Origin: Caproicibacter sp047777415
Lineage (GTDB): Bacteria > Bacillota > Clostridia > Oscillospirales > Acutalibacteraceae
Length of the DNA: 64,000 bases
Direction: 5' to 3'
Assembly: GCA_047777415.1 (NCBI GenBank)
Contig: JBKEEO010000002.1
Location: forward strand, 496,001-560,000
Positions 46,745-55,628 of the stretch are shown piece by piece. A program made the position numbers and the translations under genes. Below the pieces are notes generated by a model. That model worked only from the letters and a program-made list of their open reading frames with translations. It was not told the DNA's origin and made no database searches. How positions within the stretch are numbered: position 1 is the first letter of the stretch; each line of letters starts with the position of its first letter.

Positions 46745-48985
46745 ATGGCGGAAACAGGACTTCTGGAAATGACGGGTACAGTGGAGCAGGTAATTTTTCG
46801 TAATGAAAGCAATGGATATGCCGTAATTGAGATAAACAATGGAGACGAAATAATTACTGCTGTGGGCAATATGCCTTTTGTCGATGTTGGGGAAGAACTG
46901 CATATTGTTGGTAATTGGACTACAAGCCAGAACTATGGTGAACAGTTCCGCGTTGAAGCATTCGAACGCTCCAAGCCGGCTACGGAGTCGGCTATGCTGA
47001 AATATCTTTCGTCCGGCGCGGTGAAAGGAATTGGTCCGTCGACGGCACAAAAAATAGTGGATATGTTTGGCTCCAATTCACTTGACGTGATGGAAAACGA
47101 ACCGGAACGTCTGTGTGCTGTAAAGGGTATTACAAAGGCGAAAGCCCAAAAAATCAGCAAAGAACTCAAAAGACTTGGCGGAATTCGTGAAGTGATGGTA
47201 CAGCTTGGTGGATATGGGATTTCTCCCGAAGAAGCTGTTCGTGTCTGGAAATCTTACGGTGCGCAATCCATTGACCGTATACGGGAAAATCCCTATTGCC
47301 TTTGCGAAGAAAAAGTTGGAATTGGTTTTGACCGAGCAGACAGGATTGCAGCGTCGTTGGAGCGTCCACAGGACGATGTCTGTCGGATTCGTGCCGGTAT
47401 TCTGTATGTGATTCGACATAATCTTGGAAATGGACATACCTGTTTGCCGGCGGACAAACTTACTGCAACAGCTGCACGGCTGTTGGGAGTGGAACAAAGT
47501 TTGACGGAGGATGTCCTACAAGATCTAATAGATGATACATCCGTGGTTTCCCGTATTTTCGGCGGCAGAGAATTTATTTTTTTGCCGGAATTATACCGCG
47601 CGGAAATTTATACGGCGGAGCGGATAAAAATGCTGCTTCGTTTTCCAGCTCCGACGATTCAAGGGGTAGACAGCCGAATTGAAGAAGTGGAAAGAGAATT
47701 CGGTATACAATACGCGGAAGGTCAAAAACAGGCCGTACGTGAGGCACTATCGAGAGGAATCCTGATTCTAACCGGAGGACCGGGTACGGGGAAAACAACC
47801 ACGTTAAATGCCATCATACGCCTGCTGGAAGCCAGTGGAGAAAAAGTTTTGCTTGCAGCTCCGACTGGCAGAGCTGCGAAACGAATGTCGGAATTGACTG
47901 GCAGAGAAGCAAAAACCATACATCGCTTGCTGCAGGTGGAGTGGAATGAAGAGAGTCGACCTGTTTTTGCGAAGAATGAAAAAAATTTATTAGATTGTGA
48001 TGCAGTGGTTATCGACGAGTTGTCCATGGTGGACACATTTCTTTTTGAAGCGCTGTTGCGGGCGCTTCCGCTGGGGCGCAGACTGATTTTGGTCGGAGAC
48101 AGTGACCAGCTTCCATCTGTTGGCCCGGGGAATGTGCTCGGCGATTTAATAGCCTCGGGACTTTTACCGGTTGTCCAACTTTCTCAGGTGTTTCGTCAGT
48201 CCATGCAGAGTTTAATTGTACGAAATGCACACCGGATTGTTGCTGGTGAAATGCCGGACTTAAATATCAGAAATGAGGATTTTTTCTTCTTGCACTGTGG
48301 CAATCCCGCAGAAATCAGCTCGATTATTGTTGATTTATGTAATCGTCGGCTGCCGGATAGCTACGGTTTTTCACCGCTTACCGATATTCAAGTTCTTTCT
48401 CCGTCCAGAAAAGGAGAATTAGGAACGCAAGAATTGAATAAAAAGCTTCAGCAAGCAATCAATCCGCCGGACAAGCATAAATCGGAGATTCGAGTAAATG
48501 GCATTTTATTCCGTGAAGGGGACAAGGTGATGCAAGTTCGGAATGATTACAATTTGCCGTGGACACGGAAAGATGGCACTGTTGGGGAAGGAGTATTTAA
48601 CGGTGACCTCGGTATTATCCAGAAAATAGACCGGCGTGCATCCGTTATTACAGTACTTATGGATGATCGAATCGTAGCATATGAGCCGGAAACGGCGACG
48701 GAATTGGAACTAGCCTATGCAATGACAGTTCATAAAAGTCAAGGCAATGAATTCCCGGCTGTTATCATTCCCATGTTTCGCGGCGCACCTCAGCTTGCCT
48801 ATAGAAATTTGCTTTATACTGCTGTAACCCGCGCAAAATCTCTGCTGATTCTTGTAGGTACTTCAAAAACTGTGCGTACTATGGTGGAAAATAATCGTAA
48901 AACAAATCGATACACCGGTTTATTCTATCTTCTGACCGGGGGCGAGGAAGATGACATTGAAGGAAATCATGCTATTTTGTCTTGA
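46745..48985 (+). CDS. recD2: ATP-dependent RecD-like DNA helicase (RecD2)
   Basis: RecD2 is a 5'-3' superfamily 1B helicase of organisms lacking RecBCD. An N-terminal OB-like domain (LEMTGTVEQVIFRNESNGYAVI) and helix-hairpin-helix region (VKGIGPSTAQKIVDMFG) precede the motor: Walker A GGPGTGKTTTLN near residue 345, DELSMVD near 424, VGDSDQLPSVGPG near 450, and MTVHKSQGNEFPAVI near 660. The length of 746 residues is standard. The ATG after AGAGGG was chosen; an earlier TTG in frame has no SD. The 3' end overlaps comFC by 35 bases. Confidence 0.94.
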   Translation: MAETGLLEMTGTVEQVIFRNESNGYAVIEINNGDEIITAVGNMPFVDVGEELHIVGNWTTSQNYGEQFRVEAFERSKPATESAMLKYLSSGAVKGIGPSTAQKIVDMFGSNSLDVMENEPERLCAVKGITKAKAQKISKELKRLGGIREVMVQLGGYGISPEEAVRVWKSYGAQSIDRIRENPYCLCEEKVGIGFDRADRIAASLERPQDDVCRIRAGILYVIRHNLGNGHTCLPADKLTATAARLLGVEQSLTEDVLQDLIDDTSVVSRIFGGREFIFLPELYRAEIYTAERIKMLLRFPAPTIQGVDSRIEEVEREFGIQYAEGQKQAVREALSRGILILTGGPGTGKTTTLNAIIRLLEASGEKVLLAAPTGRAAKRMSELTGREAKTIHRLLQVEWNEESRPVFAKNEKNLLDCDAVVIDELSMVDTFLFEALLRALPLGRRLILVGDSDQLPSVGPGNVLGDLIASGLLPVVQLSQVFRQSMQSLIVRNAHRIVAGEMPDLNIRNEDFFFLHCGNPAEISSIIVDLCNRRLPDSYGFSPLTDIQVLSPSRKGELGTQELNKKLQQAINPPDKHKSEIRVNGILFREGDKVMQVRNDYNLPWTRKDGTVGEGVFNGDLGIIQKIDRRASVITVLMDDRIVAYEPETATELELAYAMTVHKSQGNEFPAVIIPMFRGAPQLAYRNLLYTAVTRAKSLLILVGTSKTVRTMVENNRKTNRYTGLFYLLTGGEEDDIEGNHAILS

Positions 48986-49613
48986 ATTATTGTTTCCTCC
49001 TCATTGTGTCTTCTGTGACAAGGTGATTGCACCGGGAACAAAGATTTGTAAATTATGCGCCAATTCCATTGTGCCTGTTAATGCGGTTCGCTGCATGAAT
49101 CTGACTGGTTACGGACAAAATATTCCCTGTATTGTGCTTTATCCTTATGAAAATCAAGTCCGAGATTCTATCATACGATTTAAATTTCATGGTGAAAAGA
49201 GATATGCTTATTTTTATGCGGAACAGCTTGCAAAATTGATTGCAAAACAAAGTAGTTTGCCAGTGGTTGACGTGGTAACGGCAGTTCCTATTTCCCGGGA
49301 ACGAAAACAAAAACGGGGATATAATCAGTCTGAGCTAATTGCAAAAAAGGTTGCTGTTCTGTTAAATCTTCCGTTTGATGATTGTCTGGAGAAAATTCGA
49401 GATAATCCAGAACAGCATTGGCTGCCTCGTTTGGAGCGAATCGAGAATGTCAAGGGAGTGTATCGTGCCGATGAAAAAAAGACCGCCGGCAAAAATATCT
49501 TGTTAATCGATGATATTGTTACGACAGGCTCAACCCTTAGTGAATGTGCGTCTGTTCTTCTCACGGGAGGAGCACGAACTGTTGTTTGTGCCGCTGTTGC
49601 GCAAGCTAATTGA
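48951..49613 (+). CDS. comFC: ComF-family phosphoribosyltransferase-like protein
   Basis: The 220-residue protein has an N-terminal zinc-ribbon-like part (PHCVFCDKVI and KICKLCANSIV) and a phosphoribosyltransferase fold with PRPP loop LLIDDIVTTGSTLSECA near residue 181. ERKQKRGYNQSELIAK near 119 is the ComF hallmark. ComF proteins assist DNA uptake in competence. Its start lies 35 bases inside recD2, so the genes are translationally coupled; that link to a helicase of DNA repair or uptake fits. mreB follows about 100 bases later. Confidence 0.9.
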   Translation: MTLKEIMLFCLELLFPPHCVFCDKVIAPGTKICKLCANSIVPVNAVRCMNLTGYGQNIPCIVLYPYENQVRDSIIRFKFHGEKRYAYFYAEQLAKLIAKQSSLPVVDVVTAVPISRERKQKRGYNQSELIAKKVAVLLNLPFDDCLEKIRDNPEQHWLPRLERIENVKGVYRADEKKTAGKNILLIDDIVTTGSTLSECASVLLTGGARTVVCAAVAQAN

Positions 49614-49715
49614 TATTTAGTTGAAATCAGACGTGTTTTATTTTATAATAATCAAGTGATTTTCGTATACATTCGCTTTTTGAATGTATTTATATTTAGA
49701 AATGGATGTGATTTT

Positions 49716-50741
49716 GTGTTGGGAACCGACCTTGCGATAGACCTCGGAACGTCGATGACCAAAATTTATTTAGACGGCAAGGATATTGTCTTGAAAGAGC
49801 CTTCCGTCGTAGCGGTGAATACCGAAACAGAAGAGGTTGTTGCAACGGGAGAAGAAGCCTATACCATGATAGGGCGGACTTCCGATAAAATTCATGTATG
49901 TCTGCCTTTGGAAGGCGGAGTGATTTCCAATTTCGATCTGGCTCACATTTTGATTGAAACTTACTTAAAAAAAGTCTGTCAGAGTCGTGTTGTGATGCCA
50001 AGAGTTGTGGTAAGCGTCCCCTGCAAAATCACTGAAGTGGAAAAGCGGGCAGTAGTTGATGCCATTAGTTCTGCCGGTGTGCGAAAAATTTGCCTCATTG
50101 AAGAACCAGTGGCAGCAGCTTTAGGAGCAGGAGTAGATATTTCACGGCCACATGGAACCCTTGTGGTGGATATCGGCGGAGGAACAACTGATATGGCCGT
50201 TCTGTCGCTTAGCGGTATCGCGATTTCCCGTTCCATCAAAATAGCTGGAAATTCATTTAATGAAGCAATTATAAAATATATTCGAAGAAAGTATAATCTT
50301 ATCATTGGGCGCCGCATGGCGGAAAATGCAAAACTTGCTATTGGCTGTGTTTATCCGCGTACGGATGCAACTACGTTTCGTGTAAAAGGCCGCAATGCGA
50401 TGACAGGATTGCCGCAGTGGGCCGACATTACCAGTGATGAAATTCTTGAAGCACTGATCGACAGTGTCATGCAGATTATCCGTGTCATTCAAGAGATGCT
50501 TGAAAAAACACCTCCGGAATTGATTGGAGATGTTTATACAGACGGTATGATTTTAACAGGCGGTTCCTCTCAGCTTTACGGTTTTGATAAGTTGATTTCC
50601 AAGAAAGCCAAAATACCTGTTTGCATTGCAGAAAATCCACAGAACTGTGTCGCTGTGGGAGCGGGAAAAGCAATTCGTTTTATTGATGATATGGATAATA
50701 AAGGATATGGAATTATTAATCCTCTGAGTGCGGCCTATTAA
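49716..50741 (+). CDS. mreB: MreB/Mbl-family actin-like protein
   Basis: MreB-type filaments guide cell-wall synthesis along the membrane. ATP-binding motifs are present: DLAIDLGTSMTKIYLDGK at the start, EEPVAAALGAGVDI near residue 130, VVDIGGGTTDMAVLSLSGI near 148, and ILTGGSSQLYGFDKL near 283. Length is 341 residues. The GTG start follows GGATGTG; the frame is open upstream without family similarity. Whether it is MreB, Mbl or MreBH cannot be told, and mreC/mreD do not follow. A copy outside an mreBCD cluster is commonly Mbl-like in Firmicutes. Confidence 0.88.
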   Translation: MLGTDLAIDLGTSMTKIYLDGKDIVLKEPSVVAVNTETEEVVATGEEAYTMIGRTSDKIHVCLPLEGGVISNFDLAHILIETYLKKVCQSRVVMPRVVVSVPCKITEVEKRAVVDAISSAGVRKICLIEEPVAAALGAGVDISRPHGTLVVDIGGGTTDMAVLSLSGIAISRSIKIAGNSFNEAIIKYIRRKYNLIIGRRMAENAKLAIGCVYPRTDATTFRVKGRNAMTGLPQWADITSDEILEALIDSVMQIIRVIQEMLEKTPPELIGDVYTDGMILTGGSSQLYGFDKLISKKAKIPVCIAENPQNCVAVGAGKAIRFIDDMDNKGYGIINPLSAAY

Positions 50742-50742
50742 G

Positions 50743-50784
50743 GCAAAAAGAAAGCGCCGCTGTAATTTTGACATTACAGCGGCG
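50743..50784 (-). terminator. Terminator of the small leftward gene
   Basis: CGCCGCTGTAAT and ATTACAGCGGCG arms form a 12-base stem. Read leftwards it is followed by CTTTCTTTTT, so it ends the minus-strand gene; it may also hinder readthrough from mreB. Confidence 0.85.
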
Positions 50785-50800
50785 TGAAAGCATAGCTTGT

Positions 50801-51037
50801 TTATTTGCTCATCATATAATTGATAAACATGAGTTCATCTTCAGGGTTTTCCACATTTAGTTCTGCGGATATCGTAGAATTTTTTGTTTTTTCCAGTAAA
50901 GCTCTTACACCATACAGCTGGCATAATTTACTTTTTAAATTTAGCTTATTGCCATCCTCTGTTACTAAATATACATTTCCTTTTGCCTTATCCAACAGTT
51001 CAATTAGTCGAATGACATCGATATCATATAATTTCAA
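50801..51037 (-). CDS. Small protein of unknown function
   Basis: I do not recognise this 78-residue protein. It reads KLYDIDVIRLIELLDKAKGN, then a beta-rich middle (VYLVTEDGNKLNLKSKL), then LYGVRALLEKTKNSTISA and an acidic end. No signal peptide or membrane segment is visible. It starts with TTG after GGTGATC, with a plausible promoter upstream and its own terminator, so it is a real single-gene unit rather than a shadow. The pattern of an N-terminal helix and a repeated short beta region recalls small PRC- or PilZ-like proteins, but this is only an impression. Confidence 0.65.
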   Translation of the reverse strand: MKLYDIDVIRLIELLDKAKGNVYLVTEDGNKLNLKSKLCQLYGVRALLEKTKNSTISAELNVENPEDELMFINYMMSK

Positions 51038-51075
51038 ATGATCACCATCCCATCTTCTTTTGTTTGATTGATTAT

Positions 51076-51104
51076 ATTATACGATGTACATCATAAAAAA
51101 ACAA
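51076..51104 (-). promoter_or_regulatory. SigA-like promoter of the small leftward gene
   Basis: On the minus strand TTGTTT, a 17-base spacer and a perfect TATAAT lie about 40 bases before the start codon. Confidence 0.65.
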
Positions 51105-51254
51105 TGTTTTTCTATGATGATGAATTTAAATATTTAATTTTCGAACCAGTTTTCATCAGACGCCGAAAGTTTACACAATGTTAATTAACATTCGTGCAGG
51201 CAAGAGTACAATAAAGTTGATCTTGCGATTTCAGTGAAAATAAGGATGATTCTT

Positions 51255-52148
51255 TTGTTTGGTTATGTGAAACCGCAGAAATCGGAACTTTTGGTTCGGG
51301 AACTTGAAGCATATAATGGAATTTATTGTTCACTTTGCAAAAGTCTCGGAAAAGTTTACGGCCCTGTGGCAAGGTTAGCTTTAAATTTTGACTGCACTTT
51401 TTATGCGCTTGTCCTGCTTTCAATATCCCCGAATCAGCTGCCTAAATTTGAAAAGGGCCGATGTGTTGTCAATCCACTGAAAAGACGAACGTTTTGCAAT
51501 GCATCGGGAAAAGAGTTTCATCAAGCTGCGGCTTTAACCGTGATTTTACTGTACCATAAATGGCTTGATGATATTCAAGATTCCAAAACGATCAAAAAGA
51601 TTCCAAAGATCCTTGTTTTGCCCATTATCAAGCATGCTTATCGAAAAGCAATCTCTGATTTTCCTCATATAGGAGAATCTGTTGCCGAAGCGATGAAAAT
51701 GCAACGTGAAATTGAAAGCAGTGAAATGCCCGGACTTGACCAGTGTGCGGAGCCAACAGCTCATATGATGGAACGGATTATGGAACAGTCTTCTGGAGAA
51801 GAACCTGTTTCTCCAAAATCAAGAGTATTGAACCGTTTTGGCTATTATCTTGGTCGGTGGATTTATTTCATAGACGCTGCCGACGATTTGGAAAAAGATA
51901 TCAAATCCGGTTCTTTTAATCCTTTTGCAATCCGTTTCCATTTGGACAACAAAAGTCCAATGGCCAATATTTGGAAAGCCAGGGCATATGCAAATGAAAT
52001 GCTGAATCAAACGCTGTCTCAGCTGAGTGCAGCTTTTAATTTGATGGAAATGAATGAGATGGGATCTATTGTCCGGAATATTATTGTTCTTGGACTGCCA
52101 AAGATGCAAAAGGAATTACTGTTTGAAAAGGAGAACGCGAATGTCTGA
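51255..52148 (+). CDS. DUF5685-like helical protein with two Asp-rich motifs
   Basis: The 297-residue, mostly helical protein begins FGYVKPQKSELLVRELEAYN and GIYCSLCKSLGKVYG, which I recognise as the DUF5685 type of Clostridia. I chose TTG because AGGATG stands five bases upstream and because the family starts at FGY; earlier starts lack an SD. Two aspartate clusters stand out: WLDDIQD (D105, D106, D109) and FIDAADDLEKD (D207, D210, D211, D215). Their spacing about 100 residues apart in an all-helical protein resembles the metal-diphosphate sites of class I isoprenoid synthases. That function is inference only. It overlaps the J-domain gene by eight bases. Confidence 0.65.
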   Translation: MFGYVKPQKSELLVRELEAYNGIYCSLCKSLGKVYGPVARLALNFDCTFYALVLLSISPNQLPKFEKGRCVVNPLKRRTFCNASGKEFHQAAALTVILLYHKWLDDIQDSKTIKKIPKILVLPIIKHAYRKAISDFPHIGESVAEAMKMQREIESSEMPGLDQCAEPTAHMMERIMEQSSGEEPVSPKSRVLNRFGYYLGRWIYFIDAADDLEKDIKSGSFNPFAIRFHLDNKSPMANIWKARAYANEMLNQTLSQLSAAFNLMEMNEMGSIVRNIIVLGLPKMQKELLFEKENANV

Positions 52149-52773
52149 TCCTTATAAAGTCCTTGGTGTATCACCGAATGCGACAGATGATGAAATTAAA
52201 GCCGCTTACAGGGAACTAGCCAAAAAATATCACCCAGATCATTACGCGGGCAGTCCGCTGGCGGACCTTGCAAGCGAAAAAATGAAAGAAATTAATGAAG
52301 CATATGACCAGATTATGAAGGAACGCAGACAGCGCAGCCATGCCGCGCAGGGTTCTTCTAATACCGGATATTCCGGATATGGAGGATACACCGCAGCGGG
52401 CACAGGATTTTATGATGTCCGCAGACTGATCAATGCAGGTAGAATTGCGGATGCTGAACAGATTTTAGACGGTGTGCCATTGGAAGGCCGCAACGCCGAA
52501 TGGTATTTTTTGAAAGCAACAGTTCTTTACAGACGAGGATGGCTCGATGAAGCCTATAATGATTTTGCCCGTGCATGCCAAATGGATCCAAATAATGCGG
52601 AATATAGAGCTGCATTTAATCAGGTAACGAATCAACGGAATGGTATGTTTGGTGGATATAATCCTAATATTCCGCAGTACGGCGGAATAGGCGGGTGCGA
52701 TTTATGCACTTCGCTTTGTCTTGCTGATTTGTGCTGTGACTGTTTCTGTGGGAATATGTATTCTTGTTGCTGA
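52141..52773 (+). CDS. J-domain protein with cysteine-rich C-terminus
   Basis: Residues 3-66 form a J domain (DPYKVLGVSPNATDDEIKAA, then KKYHPDHYAG with the HPD motif), which stimulates DnaK-type chaperones. A Gly/Tyr-rich linker follows, then a TPR-like helical part (residues about 100-165, AEWYFLKATVLYRRGWLDEA). The last 25 residues hold nine cysteines (CDLCTSLCLADLCCDC and FCGNMYSCC). It is not DnaJ itself, lacking its zinc-finger and C-terminal domains. AAAGGAG precedes the ATG, which overlaps the end of the DUF5685-like gene, so the two are probably made together. The tail may bind metal or be a palmitoyl-like membrane contact; neither is shown. Confidence 0.82.
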   Translation: MSDPYKVLGVSPNATDDEIKAAYRELAKKYHPDHYAGSPLADLASEKMKEINEAYDQIMKERRQRSHAAQGSSNTGYSGYGGYTAAGTGFYDVRRLINAGRIADAEQILDGVPLEGRNAEWYFLKATVLYRRGWLDEAYNDFARACQMDPNNAEYRAAFNQVTNQRNGMFGGYNPNIPQYGGIGGCDLCTSLCLADLCCDCFCGNMYSCC

Positions 52774-52806
52774 TTTATATTGACACCGCTGGAGGGAGGA
52801 ATTCAG

Positions 52807-53349
52807 ATGAGTCATAGCCTTCGTCTGGCATTTAGTTCAATGATCACCGCGATTGGAACTGCAATTATGTTTTTAACTGGTCTTATACCTATCGGAACTT
52901 ATGCCTTACCAGCACTTGCAGGCATATTTTTGATTCCTGTAGTGATTGAAATAGGAATTAATTGGGCTTTCGGTATATTTATTGCGGAGTCCCTGCTATC
53001 CGGTTTTTTTGCACCGGATAAGGAAGCTGCCTTGTGTTTTATATTATTTTTTGGCTACTATCCAGTTTTAAAAGCTGTTTTGGAACGTAAACTGCAAAAA
53101 CGGTGGATGTGTGCGATTGCAAAATATTTGCTTTTTAACATTGCATTAATACTGGATTTTTGGGCAACTGTTGCAATTCTTAAAATTCCTATCGAAACTT
53201 TTTCTGTTTTTGGAGCGTTTATTCCTGTTCTTTTTCTTTTGGCAGGTAATGTGATGTTTTTTCTTTATGATTATGCTCTATCCTTGCTGGTCATCTCTTA
53301 CTGCAATAAGCTTCGTCATGCATTGCAAAAATGGTTTCATATAAGATAG
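52807..53349 (+). CDS. Small integral membrane protein, possibly ECF S-component-like
   Basis: The 180-residue protein has about five or six hydrophobic segments. It starts LRLAFSSMITAIGTAIMFLTG followed by LIPIGTYALPALAGIFLIPVV. A mid-protein FFGYYPVLKAVLERKLQKRW resembles uncharacterised Clostridia membrane proteins often labelled as putative ECF-type S components. The substrate is unknown. GGAGGGAGG precedes the ATG; an upstream ATG in frame lacks a proper SD. It lies 33 bases after the J-domain gene and may share its transcript. The C-terminus ends in a basic KLRHALQKWFHIR. Confidence 0.6.
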   Translation: MSHSLRLAFSSMITAIGTAIMFLTGLIPIGTYALPALAGIFLIPVVIEIGINWAFGIFIAESLLSGFFAPDKEAALCFILFFGYYPVLKAVLERKLQKRWMCAIAKYLLFNIALILDFWATVAILKIPIETFSVFGAFIPVLFLLAGNVMFFLYDYALSLLVISYCNKLRHALQKWFHIR

Positions 53350-53386
53350 GAAGTTTGTTACTGAAGGGTACCCGGTAAGTTTATAC

Positions 53387-53415
53387 TTGATTTTTAATAG
53401 TGCTGGAATTAGAAT
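53387..53415 (+). promoter_or_regulatory. Probable promoter of the rpiR-to-rpsA gene chain
   Basis: TTGATT, a 17-base spacer and TAGAAT, the same hexamers as before tuf, lie about 95 bases before the RpiR start. Confidence 0.55.
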
Positions 53416-53444
53416 AAAGTGGGAATATACCTAAATTGAGTGGA

Positions 53445-53477
53445 GGTTCGGCAGTGCCGCGCGGGCCGGACCCATGA
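53445..53477 (+). promoter_or_regulatory. GC-rich leader hairpin with a seven-codon ORF
   Basis: GGTTCGGC and GCCGGACC arms form an eight-base stem in an otherwise AT-rich leader. GGAGG (53442-53446) stands seven bases before a GTG that opens a seven-codon frame (53454-53477, MPRGPDP). Both could affect expression of the downstream regulator gene. Confidence 0.3.
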
Positions 53478-53508
53478 TAATTTGCGCGGAGAAAAGGCGG
53501 AATTGTTA

Positions 53509-54381
53509 ATGGATAATTTGCTTGCTGCAAGAATTCAAAATAAAATGGGAAGTTTTTCAAAAGGACAAAGACGAATAGCAGACTATATTAAAGAGCATTA
53601 CGATAAAGTGGCATTCATGACAGCATCTAAACTTGGTGCCACCGTTGGAGTCAGTGAATCCACAGTTGTTCGGTTTGCTACTCAAATAGGTTATGCAGGA
53701 TATCCTCAACTACAGCAAGCTATTCAGGAAATGATACGAAATAAACTCACTTCTGTTCAGCGGATGGAGGTTACAAGCGAGCGAATCGGCGATTCTGATA
53801 TACTTGATTTTGTATTTAGTCAAGATATAGATGTCATTCGCCGCACAATGGAAGAAACGAGTCACGAAAGTTTTTACGAAGCAGTTGACTCGATTGTTGC
53901 GTCCAGAAAAATATATATTTTAGCGGCGAGAAGTGCGCTTGCTCTTGGCACATTTTTGTCTTATTATCTGAATCTGTTGTTCGAGAATGTTCTCTTGGTG
54001 CAATCCACCAGTGAAGGTGAAATTTTTGAGCAAATGATACGCGTTGACGAACGTGACGCAGTGATTGGCATCAGCTTCCCGCGTTATTCCAAAAAGGTTG
54101 CAAAAGCAATGAAATTTGCTCATGACAGAGGAGCAAAAGTCATTGCCATTACGGACAGTTCTATGTCTCCTATTGCAAAAGCATCTGACTGCGTCTTGCT
54201 AGCAAGAAGTGAAATTGCTTCCATTGTTGATTCCCTTTGTGCGCCCTTGAGTTTGATTAATGCACTGATTGTCGCAACTTCCCTAAAGAAGTCAGAGGAA
54301 TCTAAAAAGCTCTTCCAAAATCTGGAGGATATCTGGGACGATTATGGCGTCTATGAAAAGGTGGATGACAACTCGAATTGA
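53509..54381 (+). CDS. RpiR/MurR family transcriptional regulator
   Basis: The N-terminal helix-turn-helix (FSKGQRRIADYIKEHYDKVA, ASKLGATVGVSESTVVRFATQIGYAGYPQLQQ) and the C-terminal SIS domain (IYILAARSALALGTFLSYYL, VIGISFPRYSKKVAKAMKFA, AKVIAITDSSMSPIAKASD) define the family, which senses sugar phosphates. Length is 290 residues. The ATG follows AGGCGG. No sugar-uptake or amino-sugar gene is adjacent; the gene overlaps the flavoprotein gene by four bases and heads a chain through cmk to rpsA, an unusual place for an RpiR regulator. Confidence 0.88.
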   Translation: MDNLLAARIQNKMGSFSKGQRRIADYIKEHYDKVAFMTASKLGATVGVSESTVVRFATQIGYAGYPQLQQAIQEMIRNKLTSVQRMEVTSERIGDSDILDFVFSQDIDVIRRTMEETSHESFYEAVDSIVASRKIYILAARSALALGTFLSYYLNLLFENVLLVQSTSEGEIFEQMIRVDERDAVIGISFPRYSKKVAKAMKFAHDRGAKVIAITDSSMSPIAKASDCVLLARSEIASIVDSLCAPLSLINALIVATSLKKSEESKKLFQNLEDIWDDYGVYEKVDDNSN

Positions 54382-55628
54382 AATATGATGTTTTAGTAAT
54401 CGGTGCGGGTGCCGCCGGTATGATGGCAGCGGGCACTGCAGCTCAGAGAGGTCTTCGAGTTTGTCTGCTGGAAAAAAATCAAAAGCCGGGCAGAAAAATT
54501 GGAATAACCGGCAAGGGAAGATGTAACATTACAAATAATTGCAGCATTCAGGACTTCATTGCGTCCATTCCGACAAATGGAAGGTTTTTATTCAGTGCTG
54601 CTTCGCAATTTTCACCTCAGGATACTTTGGAATTTTTTGAAAAATTGGGATTGCCGCTAAAGACAGAACGAGGCAACCGTGTGTTTCCTCTGTCTGACAG
54701 GGCTGCAGACGTAGTGCAGACATTGGTTAGATTTGTAGTATCATCCGGCGCTCATATGGTAACCGGGGAAGCGAAACAGTTTCTTTTTTCGGAAAGTCAT
54801 GCTTGTGGAGCCAAATTGAAAGATGGAAGAGAAATTTCTGCTGAAAGTGTGATTGTTTGCTGCGGCGGAAAATCCTACCCGGCTACCGGCTCAACGGGAG
54901 ACGGATATCTTCTAGCAAAACAGGCAGGGCATACCATCGTACCTTTAAGGCCGTCTTTGGTTCCTCTGGTGGCATGGGAAAAGGACTGTGCCGATATGAT
55001 GGGACTTTCTCTCAAAAATATTTCCATTCGAGTTGTGGACACGGTGACGAATAAAACTATCTATACAGATTTTGGGGAACTACTCTTTACCCACTTTGGA
55101 TTATCAGGCCCGGTGATACTGAGTGCCAGCGCACACATGCGAAACATGGCACCGGGACGTTATCGGGTCATCATTGATTTAAAACCTGCATTAAGCCCGG
55201 AGAAACTGGATGCACGGCTGATTCGTTTATTTGAGGAGAACCACAACAAAAATTTTGCAAATTCACTTTCCTCTTTATTACCGAAAGCGATGATTCCGGT
55301 TGCAGTCCGCAGATCTTGCATAGAACCACATACAAAATGTAATTTGATAACCCGGGAACAGCGCCATAAATTTGCAGACCTCTTAAAATCTTTTAGCATA
55401 ACGATTGAATCTTTCCGTCCGATTCAAGAAGCTATTGTGACTTCTGGTGGAGTATGCGTCAAAGAAGTAGACCCCAAAACGATGCAATCTAAACTTGTAA
55501 AGGGGTTATACTTTGCAGGAGAAGTCCTAGATGTTGATGCTTATACGGGGGGATATAATCTTCAGATAGCATTTTCTACCGGCCGCTTGGCTGGAAATTC
55601 TGTTAAAACCCAGGAGGAAGATACATGA
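54378..55628 (+). CDS. HI0933/BaiN-family FAD-dependent oxidoreductase
   Basis: The 416-residue flavoprotein begins with a Rossmann motif (YDVLVIGAGAAGMMAAGTAA), then GRKIGITGKGRCNITN typical of HI0933-like proteins, VIVCCGGKSYPATGSTGDGY near residue 162, and ends with YFAGEVLDVDAYTGGYNLQIAFSTGRLAG. Members include BaiN, active on bile acids, but most have no known substrate. The start is a TTG that overlaps the RpiR stop; the cmk ATG overlaps its own stop. The location between a regulator and cmk is common in Clostridia. Confidence 0.88.
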   Translation: MKYDVLVIGAGAAGMMAAGTAAQRGLRVCLLEKNQKPGRKIGITGKGRCNITNNCSIQDFIASIPTNGRFLFSAASQFSPQDTLEFFEKLGLPLKTERGNRVFPLSDRAADVVQTLVRFVVSSGAHMVTGEAKQFLFSESHACGAKLKDGREISAESVIVCCGGKSYPATGSTGDGYLLAKQAGHTIVPLRPSLVPLVAWEKDCADMMGLSLKNISIRVVDTVTNKTIYTDFGELLFTHFGLSGPVILSASAHMRNMAPGRYRVIIDLKPALSPEKLDARLIRLFEENHNKNFANSLSSLLPKAMIPVAVRRSCIEPHTKCNLITREQRHKFADLLKSFSITIESFRPIQEAIVTSGGVCVKEVDPKTMQSKLVKGLYFAGEVLDVDAYTGGYNLQIAFSTGRLAGNSVKTQEEDT

